From contig CM049319.1 in the NCBI GenBank assembly GCA_026874595.1, forward strand, positions 1,619,501-1,683,500: DNA of 64,000 nucleotides. Reading direction: 5' to 3'. A model generated the notes under the pieces. It saw only the letters and a program-made list of their open reading frames with translations, did no database searches and was not told the origin of the DNA. Source of the stretch: Sipunculus nudus (taxonomy: Eukaryota > Annelida > Sipuncula > Golfingiida > Sipunculidae). A program made the translations under genes and the position numbers. Below are positions 1 through 11,700 of the stretch, one piece after another (positions within the stretch are counted from its first letter, which is position 1; each line of letters begins with the position of its first letter).

Positions 1-120
1 TTGGGTTTTAGGCTGCCTAAAACCTGTTTTCGGCAGGGCAGAGCCTAAAACATGCCTTTAACTGCCTAAAATAGGTTATAACCTGCCTAAAACTGCCTTT
101 AACTGCCTAAAACCTTATTT
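1..120. repeat. GCCTAAAAC short repeat, left block
   Basis: Imperfect repeats of gcctaaaac and gttataacc. A similar block lies at 1412-1525, and the two may mark the ends of one insertion whose left edge is outside the window. Confidence 0.6.
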
Positions 121-1411
121 ACCCTTACCTATGACTTTTAGTTTAACTATGTTTTATTGTTAAACATCTAAATGCATTAAAGAAATATGCTCAACAAATT
201 ATAATTGAGGATCATTTTATTCAAACTAAACAAATTAAACCATGACACAAAAAAAAGCAACAAATGAATTCAACACTACTTCAGGGATTTCCTTATGAAC
301 ACAGTTCTCCGACTCTCCTACCTCCATTACTGCCAATTTATAAAAAAATGCTCTTACTTTAAGCTTATAACCAGATACTTTTATTGGCTTTTTGATCACA
401 AGGGATTAAATTTTGTGATAAATGGAAAAGAAGTTTTCCTGGATTTAAAATGTTGTTCCATTTACACTGATGAATAGTTCTTTATACTGTAGCTTCACTA
501 ACATAACATGTTTATTTTGTATGCCTTTAGCTTCAATGGCAAAAAGCATTGGATTGGATTTATAAATTATTACATATCTTTTATGCTAGCCATAAAACTA
601 AAAATATGATAATATCTGATAATGAACAAGAATTTCCACTATTTGTTTATTCCCTTAGCTAGGTCATCCCTTGTCAAATTTTAAGATTTTGTGCACATAC
701 TTATCTTCTATATAATGATGGATATACTCTGTTAATTGTATGATGAAATTGTAAAAATGGAACCCTCATTAAACACTATAATTAGTATAAAACTGAAAAT
801 GTGAAAATATTTTGCAATGAATATGTTGCAAACCACAGAATATTCATAATTACTCAGGGGCTGTGTTAAACCTGAAGGCCTGAGGGGCACTGACTGCATC
901 ACTCAGTAAAATGTTTGCTCAAGAACAGTCTTCAGGGCAAGGGCTTTGATTGCATCCTCCTAGTCATGTATGAAAGTTGACATGAACATCTACTAGGACA
1001 CAGTAGTAGGACTTATGACCATTAGGTCTTATGACCCCATCACCCTGATAAATTGTAATTAACTTGTCTAATCAAGTAGTCCTCCCCTCTGATAGTGATA
1101 CCCTGTCTTACAAGGGCAAACTGGAGGCTGTATTACATCATTCAAGGTAGCTGGGCACTCATCAGGAAACCCAAAAGGTCCTGATAATGTCATTACCTTG
1201 GCCAATAAAACTATGTGCCACACAAACATGGTCTCATGTTCAGACACCTATACAGGCTCTTTGAAGACTGCATGGTACCAGCCAACAGGAAATCATGCAT
1301 TTCTAATACTTGATAGCTTCCAGAAGCCCAGCAAAGCCTTGTGACTGCTTCACCCCAGCCAGTATGGTAGTTTTACAGATCTTTAAGTAAAAAATGTAAA
1401 CAAATATAGGT
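121..1411. other. Non-coding AT-rich stretch
   Basis: No gene recognised; only short open frames with no recognisable protein. It lies between the two GCCTAAAAC blocks and may be the body of one insertion. Confidence 0.4.
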
Positions 1412-1525
1412 TTTGGGCACTTTTGGTGCCTAAAACCTGCCTAAAACCTGTTTTAGGCGGGGCGGTTTTAACCAGGTTATAACCTATGGTTAAAACCTTC
1501 ATGCCTAAAACTTGCCAACCCTGGT
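1412..1525. repeat. GCCTAAAAC short repeat, right block
   Basis: Contains several gcctaaaac words plus ggttataacc and ggttaaaacc, matching the block at 1-120 in orientation. Confidence 0.6.
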
Positions 1526-2399
1526 AATTAGCACAATGATATTGTTTGTCCCTCATTCAACCAACAATGTGTATACTTGATTTGAAAAGATGTTTTATTT
1601 ATCAAATTTACTGAATCTTTTATTTTATATCAGTGAATAAAATTAAGCATGTACTGAAAACTCCAATGTGCAAAACTTTTTAATAGTGATTTAAGGAATA
1701 ATCTTGTAAATGCCATGTTGTGGCATTATTTTCCTTTAAATTCTGTTTAAACATTTGTGATTTAAAAATAATAAAATATATGTGTATGCATAATATGACC
1801 CAATATGAGCTACACCATGGATATATAATGATTGCAACAATTCTAATATTTTAACTTATATTTCAGTTTTTTACTCTTGATATATAGTGATTGCAACTTT
1901 TTAATGGAAAAAGTGGATATGCTATAAAAATAGGCTTATATATAAACTTAAATGCATTATTACCATGAAAGTGAAATAAAGGTATTAGTCAATATTGTCC
2001 ACTTGCCTGTCCATCTGTAAATTTTCATATGAATCACAGTATCTCAAAACTTTTACTGTTTTTCTTCATGACAGTCTTGTCAGAGTATTAGTTTGCAATC
2101 ATATATTTAGAACTTTACTATAACCAAGTAGGAGGGCCCCATTCCTCTTAGCTTCTCATATTCTTATATAAATAAAAAAACATTACAATAGAATATTTTG
2201 CTCTTGCAAAAATTTCAAACTTCAGCTGAGCGCCGTGACCCATTGGTCTCTTGTTTTCTATCGAACAATATTGAAGTTGTTTGCTAAAGTAAATTCTAAA
2301 TATAAGTATAAAGTATATTATTACACTGATGGCTTGCTGATTATTTTACACTACAGGTAATCTTATTTTAAAACTTAAAGAAGAAAAAAAATAAAAATA
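1526..2399. other. Non-coding stretch upstream of the start-codon exon
   Basis: AT-rich, no gene or recognisable motif. Presumably part of the first intron of the QSER1-like gene. Confidence 0.4.
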
Positions 2400-2545
2400 T
2401 GAAAATATACCTGGAGTACCTTGTACCAGGTACAGGTACTTTAGTTCCAGGTACAGGTATAAGGTACTTCCTACTCATGACCGGCAGGTACAGATACAGG
2501 TACTCTGAAATGTGTACCCAGGTACAGGTACAAGTACCTGGCCCC
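2400..2545. repeat. GGTAC-rich imperfect repeat next to the start-codon exon
   Basis: About a dozen GGTAC words, many as caggtacaggtac, lie 55-200 bp upstream of the exon at 2598. It contains many AG/GT pairs that resemble splice sites. Confidence 0.7.
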
Positions 2546-2597
2546 ATCCCTGATTCATATCAAGGACCTTAACATGAGTTTTCTCTGTGTCCCACAG

Positions 2598-2764
2598 GTG
2601 AACTGTGCGCTAGTGTCCTCAAAGAATGGATCCGATCCGATGGCATGGACTCGGCCAGTCATTTGGCCATTTGCCTTCTGGATCTCAACTCCCAAACACG
2701 GCCTCATCTGGGATGCCAAGTGGTTATGATATACCCAGCATGACTCAACTTGGATTTCCACAAG
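2598..2764 (+). CDS. QSER1: QSER1-like exon with the start codon (residues 1-47)
   Basis: The exon follows a cccacag acceptor ending at 2597 and ends at a gtgagt donor at 2765 in phase 1. In the coding frame, TGA (2599) and TAG (2611) lie upstream of the ATG at 2626, so the exon can contribute no earlier start and 2626 is the initiator. The peptide starts MDPIRWHG. At least one untranslated exon must lie upstream because this exon begins at an acceptor. Confidence 0.75.
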
Positions 2765-5700
2765 GTGAGTTCAAACACCTGTCATTTAATGGAGATTCCT
2801 GGTATGATAGTAGATTCAAAACTATCTGCATATGTAGATAAAAAAGTGATATGAGCAGCTGGTATAGTTGTAATATCAGGATGATGTAACTCTTTGGTCA
2901 CTTAAATCAGATTTTATATTTTTGTGCATTGTTTGATTATCACACAGAATAAAAAGTCACACATCTGCATGTCATGCTTCCATGTTTTTTAATTTTTTTT
3001 CTGCATGGGCTAGTACTTCTGTAATGCACAATATATTTAAATTTTTAATGCAGGATAATAAATTCCAGAAAACCTTAATATTCAAGTGAAAATGAAATTA
3101 GGCTTTCATTGCCTCAATTTATTTTTTTATCTTGAGGTTTATTTGGATTTAGGATGGAATTTTTCCCTACATTAGCACATGCAAAATCTCTCTTTTGGTT
3201 TCACATAAAAATTATTTCTTTTGGATTTTCACAAACATTTAGAATGATTGATTATGTGTACATTTGTTCAGCATACAATATGCATGAAGATATAACACTG
3301 CTTTAAGTTTGCATACTTTCAGAATGGTGAATTATCTATGCTTAGATTTGCCAATCATTTAGAATAAGGTGTAAGACATATCTGTGCTGCGGCCCTGCAT
3401 TCATCTGGCATTATGTGAATATATTGCAGGGATATCACCCCTGTCCATGCCAGACCTTGCAGGGCAGTGCCCGATGTCACAGGAACAGATGATCGGAGGG
3501 AACCTGGGTCAGAGTACTTCAGGACTTGAATCATTGACAAGTCTTCACTCTCCTTACAAGTCTGTGCCGGTGGGACAGCCTGCATTCAGCCTCGAGTCAC
3601 CAGGTCATATGAACCCATCTTTTTCCCGACACCCCTACGCTGAAGTGGAAGCCGCTGCTCGGTCACTCTCCTACAGCACAGACGTGAAAGGATCTCTCAA
3701 TGACCAGAAAGCAGATTTAGGCCTCCCGGATGATCTGTCTAAAAGCTGGGCTCTGTCAGGTGGTGGTGGTTTACTGCATAATTCCACTCTACAGTTTCCA
3801 TCCAGCAGCTCAGTGCATGAAGGGATAAAATACCCTGCCAGCAACCAGCCTCATAGCCAAGCATTACCAGTCCACTCACAGCACAACGTCATCCACAGAG
3901 ACCAGCACATGGATAAATCAGTAGGCATGTATGGAGATGCCGGGTTATACAAGCATGAATTAGCACCAAGTCTCTCCTTGGACATGAAATATGGATTCGG
4001 GGACAAGCAGCCTCAGCCGTATTCCGACCATTCCTCTGGAGTGTACCAGTCCCCGCCAATCAGCACTGGATTACCTTCACTTAACCTGTTATCACCGTCA
4101 TCCAGTAACGCCTCGTCCCATGTCAGCCTGTTTGGGCAGCAGAAAGGGCTGTCATCCAGCCAAGAACTGCTTGGATCAATGTCATCACTAAGTCAGCCAA
4201 GGTCAGAGGTTATTCGCAGTGGTTTTTTGTCTCCAGAAGTTGAAACTAAAAATAAGACACCAACTAAACCAGTGATTCCAGTACCTGTAAGTCAGGAGCT
4301 GCCCCAGAATAACTTCCCTCTTCCTCAGCCCAACAGATCTGTCCCTCCGTCTCCAAACATCAAAGAAGATACAGGTCCATTTCTGCCTCAGATGTCCCCA
4401 GCTAAGTCAGAATATTCCCCATTTACTTCACAGATTCGTACACCAAGTGGGCAGAGCTTTGACCACATTTTAGGTCAGACTGGTGTGAGGCCCCAAGAAA
4501 GCAGTATACGTAATATTTCACAGGAGTTAAACCAGATACTGGACAGAGCAGACTTTGATGCGGACAGAGCTGGTGTGTCTCTTTCAAATGATGAGCAAGA
4601 TTTTCAGACACTCTTGGCAAGCACCGACTTCGAGCAGGACCCAGAACCTGCAATAAGCAGTGACCAAGACATCAATAACTTGCCGTCAAGCATGAAATTT
4701 GAAGAAGAGTCTTTGCCTGGACCAGAACCTCGGCCAGAAACACAAGAGCTGAAAACACCACCGGAAATTGCACCTGAAAGTGAGACAAAAACGGAGACTG
4801 CCACTGATGACTCCCCGGCCAATAAACCTGGCGATTCAGTGCTGATCAATGAGAAAGAAACTGAGGACCTTGTCTCATCAGAAAATGTTGTTTCATCTGA
4901 AGCTGACGATTCACAGGACAGCACCAACAGACAGGTAAAGTGCACTCTGGTGGAGACAAAATCAATGCTGAAAATAAAGTTAGACCGAGGAGTGGTGGAG
5001 AATTTCAAAGCACAGAAACAAGAAACAACAGAAGACTTGATCAAGTCTGATCAGGATGAAGAGTATACTCCAGGACGAAGTGTTGCCAGAACCTCCAGAA
5101 GGGGGCGTGGTGGTAAAAAGAAGAGGGGCGGCAGAGTTGGACGACCACCTAAACAGCCAAAAAAAGAAGAAGCCTCCACGGCTGATTTAATTGCAGAAGC
5201 TGACCGCAGAGCACAAGAAAACCCAGGATTGCAAGCCGACATGTTTGGTTTAGAGTCAGTTGAACATGGGCTTCCAGATTTTGAACGTGATTCAAGTTGG
5301 TTCTCAGTTAGAATGTATGGAGGTGGTCCAAAGACCAAAGCTGAACAGAAACAGATGACCTTTAAGCCCAGCAAGGTCACTGTCGCAGCAGTCGATGACG
5401 ATGATGATGAGTTTGCCCATCTTAGTGCTCCACCAGATGTAACGGCATTCCCTCCAGTTGTAGAGAAAAAAGCGATTAGCGATGACGAGTTTGCTGGACT
5501 TGATGAATGTGTGGTTGAAGATACCACTCGTGTTGCTGCAAAACCAAAAGCAGAGATAAAACCAGCATTTGATGCGTCTTTCCAGAGCTCATTTTTGAGT
5601 TTTATCCAAGGAGATAAACAAGAAACTTTGGACAGTGTAACAAACAGCCATGTTGACAGAAAGCCCATCCTGCCAAAATACGTTCCTGAGCCACAAAAAC

Positions 5701-8700
5701 CAAAACAGGTCTTTAGAAGGGTTAACAAACCAAAAGAGATTAAAAATCCCATTGATTCTGAGGTAGCTAAAGAGCGTGCCAGTCCAAAATTGGTGTCTGG
5801 CACTGTTAGCCACTCAACAGCACCATCTAGTGTGGAGTTTTCTGATGATGAAGCCTCTGTGGACAGTAACTTACAAACACAAGGATTAAGTAAAACTGTG
5901 GAGAGTGTGATTTCTAGTCTTGGTAAAGATGATAGTAGTGAGGTCTCAAGCAATCCACCATCCGTGAATCCTGGTGCCAGCTTGGAGAGTAAAGAAGAAG
6001 GCATGGAAAGACCAAATGGAGTAGTGGCGCCATCTAATGGTGAAAATACCAGGGAACAAATCGTGGAGAAGGCGGAACATTTTACCCCAAGAGGGAGAGG
6101 GAAAGGAAAACGGGGAGGAACGGCCCGGCGAGGTCGTAAACCGAAAAACCATCACTTGCACTGGAAAAAATTTGAGAGTTCTACAGCATCATCAGATTCA
6201 GAGAACTTTGAGATGGAAGTGGAAGAAATCAAGGAAGAGAGGCCAGTTATAGAAGAGGTTGAGTCAGATGGGGAGGGTATTCCCACAGCAACCACAACCC
6301 CGGTGAGAAGATCTGCTCGAAAAGCATCCAACAAGATGAGGGAGCACACTGTAAACCTGCTGGAGGGTGAGTTATATAATGTTGTATAATTGTTACAGGC
6401 ACTTGATAGTTGTGTAAAATTACTTATTGTTGGTCTCATACGATAAACTGCCCTTTTACATGTAAATATAACTAAAAATGACAAAGATAATTAAATACAA
6501 CCTTCATAGTTTACCAATATGTTCATTGTCAGGAGACTGGTCTTTTCAGTAGAAGATTTGAAGAGAGAATGTTACTTGAGATGGCTCCAAGAAGCTGAGC
6601 ATCCTCAATTCAAAGTCCTATTTCTCTATTAAAAAAAAAATTTCTCTAAATAATTTATTTTTTTTTTTATATGAATAATGTAAATGAAAAAAGTATGAAA
6701 TTGTTCACTGACCAACCTCTGTTAAAAAGATTTGAAAATGGTCTTGGGAGCCATAACAGTGATTAAACCAGCAATCTGTTGACAGTATTGAGTCATGATG
6801 TGGTCTTATTCTCATCCATTAAGACTTAAGGATATATGTATGAAATAATTTAAAATCGGAGAATTATTTCTTTGCTATGCATGATTTAAGTATAATCATT
6901 GAGCAGTAGTAAACCAATGATATGAAATTCAAAATAGCAATAAATTGTAAAAGCCCTTGTGTATTGCAAAAGATCCTGAATGTTGAACCAGGTGATATAT
7001 GTAACACTGTTTCCATATTTTTTTCCATTTTATTTATATTTTAAAAAGTTCAGTAATAAAAAATATCACAAATAAAATTTCCTCAATTAAGAGGAACTGT
7101 CAGAGAAGTATTAAAAACCTATTACCAATATGTATACATTTAATTAAACCAATATGACAAAATAGGGACTGCCATAATCACATGATGTACAGACTGCAAA
7201 CATACCTTGAAGGAGTCCAATAGTAATGTGATAAACAAAGTTTTAATGATGACTAAAAACAACTTTCACTAGACAAGATCTGTAAGACCTGTGCAAGTGT
7301 GACAGTTAAAAGAGAAATTTAAATGTAAGTCGTTTAATGTAAATTAGACATGTCAAAATAGTTTAAATGTGATAATGTACAATTTTATATTAACATTTTG
7401 CTCTTGAATTTTGATACAACATCATTTGATTGAACATCATGTTATTTATTTATTTCCCAGAGTCCATTGATATAAAGAAGGCTCTGAAGGATGAAGTGGA
7501 GGTTGCCATGAGCACCGAGTCTGACGTTGAATCAATCCATGAGGCTGACTCCGATAGCGACCCGTCATGGATGCCTCAGGGACATGGACCTGTGTCTGTA
7601 TGTATCTTTTTCATGTCCAAGCCTTATATAGCTATGTGGAGTGTAAAATATCACATCTTTCAAAAGGTCTGATTAGGCTAGCTTTGATTAATCTAGCCCT
7701 GGGCCAAGAGTGTGTATGAGTTCTTAAATATCACTAGTGCTTATCTATGTATTCCCAAAAGCCTTAGTTAATCGTTACATTGTCAGCCAGGAGAATTTGT
7801 TTAAAATTATTTTTATAATTTTGGCACTTATCATTATTTCCCTAATAGTATGCAATCTCAGACTAAAATTTCAGTTACTAGATTTTTAGATCTCATGTAT
7901 TTAAATTGTTGTGCCTTCATTAATTAACAATTAAGAAATTCAGAAAAATAATTAAATTATGGGACTATCAGATTTAATGTTTGGTGTAGTAATTTTCTTT
8001 TAAATTTGATAATCATCTATATGTAATACTTCATTGTACTTTCTTCATCAGCGACGACTCCGAGCAAGCTCTGATTCAGATGAAGATCGTAGAGAAAAGA
8101 ACCGAGTGAAAAGAATGCGCGGCAGCGGTCATAGAGGGAGGTTGGTGCATATGCATGTCATTGTCCTCTGTTCGTGATTAGTCAGTAGTGTTTCATGATA
8201 AACAAACTTCCTTAGAAAATTCCTGGAATGTAATAGTTAACCATTATACACCATGGCATCATTTGCCCTTCCAGCTGTTCTGCATTTAGCAGAAAGTCTG
8301 GTAGCTGAGTTCTTTGAGGAAATGTTGGGTCTTGGATTTGAAACCTCATTAGAATGAACTTAACTTTTATTCTCATTAAACAATGTTCAAATTTTCAGTC
8401 TGCTCTTTGCGACCTTGATCAGGTTTTCTCAGTGGCAGTCCTTCCTGCCAGAACACACTTCCTGCTCTAACCTTTTTGGGTATAAAGGGACACCTTCCTC
8501 CCCTTACATACTATAACTCTGCCAATGCCTCTTCCTGTCTGTTGGATACCAAGTCACACTTTTAAACTCGATGTTGCAAAAATATATTTCACTTTAAGTC
8601 CTGTAGCTATTTTGTAGGGGCAGAGGGTCAAGTTCTATCGTTATTTTGTGTCCAATTTTTATTTTCTGCTTAAATAGAACAGGAAAGCTAGCTGAAATCA

Positions 8701-11700
8701 ACTCTTCTGTTCCAGAAACACACAATTTTATTTTTAAAAGTAGGCATTTTTAATATATAAAATAAACCATGACCCTTCCCCCCCCCCCCCCTCAGGCAAA
8801 TAGCCCCCAGTATGCATAGAGGGTTGTTGAAAAGGGTCTGAAATGTTTCTGCCTTAAACAATTAAATAAATGGCTGTATGCCAAATTTTCACTAATTTGT
8901 AGGTCAGTAAGATTATTTATTACCATGAACAAAATTTTCGTTCATGTGTGCTTTTGCAGATAATCCACAGTAGGGCCATTCTGCCTCTGGCTTTTCTGGT
9001 TTAATATTAATATTGATTTGATTGTGGTATATTTTAAGAATACTACAGATCTGTTCCAAGGTCTGATTTAGGAGCGTCACCAACAGTATCATAAACATTA
9101 ATGGGCGACCAACAGCTGACACTGCAATACAATGTGAATACTTTCACAGTGCAAAAATTGCCAGGGCAGGAATGTGTGTATTCATGGCCTAACAGTAAGG
9201 GCATGAAGCACTCCCTTTCTCATTGATCTTCCTGGGTAGGACCTCCTTTTCCAAACTCCTGAGATAATTTTTGCATTTACTGATTCTGTTTTTCCTGACA
9301 TGACCACAGAGTCAACTGTTGTCTCTAAGTACAGACATAGCTGTAGTGAGGAAGTCATTGGTGATCATGCACAATGCCATGTCAAAGGTAGAAGCATAAG
9401 CTGTGGGAGACAAAATTGTAGTACGTATATTGAACTTTTAATAAAATAAATACAAAAAAATATTTAAGGTCAGATATCTTTGTTTATGGCTAAATACCTG
9501 ACACGATGTCTTCTTGTTTGTGTGACAGCGCCAGCTGTTACCTTTTTACAGACTTCCTCAGAATGTGCCGTGTACTGCTGGCCAGCTGGTGGTGTTATGG
9601 CATGCCTGGCTTGCCCAGGTGTTATTAAATGGCCATGTATGATATCACCCAGATACAGAGTCTGGCATGCGTGTAGGCTCCGCATGCAGCAGTTGTACAC
9701 CCGAGTCGTCCTAGATCTCTTTTTGTGCAACCCCTGCTTTGTGTCAGATTTGCTCTCACTGGTCTGATAACACCGGGACATAAGCTCTGAGCCACAACTG
9801 GTGGTATCAGACCAACAAAAGTGGATGTCACATGTTTAAAATTTGGAGCTGGATGCACATTGTGATACCACACTCATTGGTCTGATTACACTTCTTTGCT
9901 CTGTGCCCACCCTGGTGTTCAGACCCAGAGAATCTTGCTATGCAAACAGTGGATACAGGATAGAGATCTGGGATCACTGCAGTATCTAACCGCGTTGTGA
10001 GGAGCGTGGCATGCCTGATACCACACATCACTCAAGGTTTATATCAATACCTGTGGACGATATGGCTTATACATTGATTTAATACAGAGGCCTCATATCA
10101 GCCCAGCATTCAGTGACTCAAGGCCTCAGAATGAAATTGATCAATGTCAAAATTAATGTGATGTCAGTGTGCATTGTGACTCATCACCCTTGAATGAAAT
10201 TGACAAGCAGCATAGGGCATGTGACATCATTATGCTGTGACACACAGGTCAGGAATGAAACTGACGGAAAGTTGTCTCAAGTGTGTGATGTTGTTGGGGC
10301 GCCTGCCTTTTGAAGAGTTTTGTTTAAAATAGGGTGAAAATAGGGTGACTATACCAGTACCCAGTGGGTTGTGCTGATAACATGCGTGGCCATTTAATAA
10401 AAATATTATGAACCGGCTTGTTAGAACCAGATTGCCTTTTTATTTGCCAATACAAAGGTAATACAGGGCCAGCTGGTTAATGAAATATCAATATTGCCTT
10501 CCTGGCAGGCGTTAAGGATCTTTCATTGTAACACTGTGATGTGACACACCTTGGGAACAAGCTGGTCAGTAATTACACCAGCAGCAGTGACGGTCAGACT
10601 GATTAGAGATGAAATATGAAGATCTATCAGTGTGTCTTCATGTGACAAGAAACAGCTATGATAATGCTAAAACAACCAACACTTGATAATTGAGAGAGCT
10701 CTAAATGTGCACATCACTTACCATCAAGAAACGTTACATTGAATAAGTTACATAAAAGCAGAGTTACATAATGCCAGTTTTGTCCCTCCATGTTACTGCT
10801 GTTGTTATTTTAAGGGTATACACTCTTTGTAAAAGCAGTAAGCACTTGTCAGATTAAAACCTTTATGGCAGCAGTAAATTTGTACCGAGAAATAAAAACT
10901 GCCACATTAGAGACAGACATGTTCCTGTGTGGAATTTTTGGCGTTTCATGTTTAATACTTTACTGGTCATAGAAGTTTGCACATTAAAGGTTACATGGAC
11001 CACATGAAAATCTCTTTATTCCATCTCCCTATTAATTTCAACTGTTAATCTGGAAAATATTATAAATTTCGTAAGTGGAATCCATCATTTTAACCCTGAT
11101 TTATAGATAGGTTTTGCCTTCATTTGAATGTTATTTCTAATGTTTTAATTCATTACTAGTGAAAAGTCAAACAGAGCGTATGATGTAGCTTTCAAAAATG
11201 AAGTGGTACAACATGCAAGGAAGTCAGGTAGCAACAGGAAAACAGCAAGACATTATGGGATTAATGAAAAGCAAGTGCGCAGATGGTTAAAACAAGTTGA
11301 ACAGTTTGATCAAATTGACAGTTCAAGAAAGCGTCTCAGTGGTGCTGGTCACCCTGTTCAGTACAAAGAGTTGGAATCAAGGCTAATGGCTTGGGTCATT
11401 GAAACGCGCAAAAAGGGGCGACCTATAAAAGGTAAAGACCTGAGAGTACAAGCGCTGCTTATGGCGTCAGGCTCATCCTTCAGGGCGTCTAACGGCTGGC
11501 TAACACGTTTTATGAAGCGCTTTGGTCTGACTGTTAGCAAGCTCAGATCCACATCGCAAGATTGGGATTCTAAAACAGTGAAAAAAAGTACTTTCCAAGA
11601 TAAAAATGGCAGTGGACTCATGCTTAAAGGGGAGGAACAGTTGCTTCCCATTTCAAATTCAAATACCCCAGTGCCAGGTAACAGTACTAGCCAAGATGAC

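Noticed and set aside
4604-6004. Long minus-strand open frames under the giant exon
   Set aside because: Shadow frames from the codon usage of the plus-strand coding exon; serine-rich with no domain.
9470-10031. Overlapping open frames on both strands (about 70-100 codons)
   Set aside because: No recognisable domain, no splice context agreeing with the host phase, and the region looks like an old repeat.
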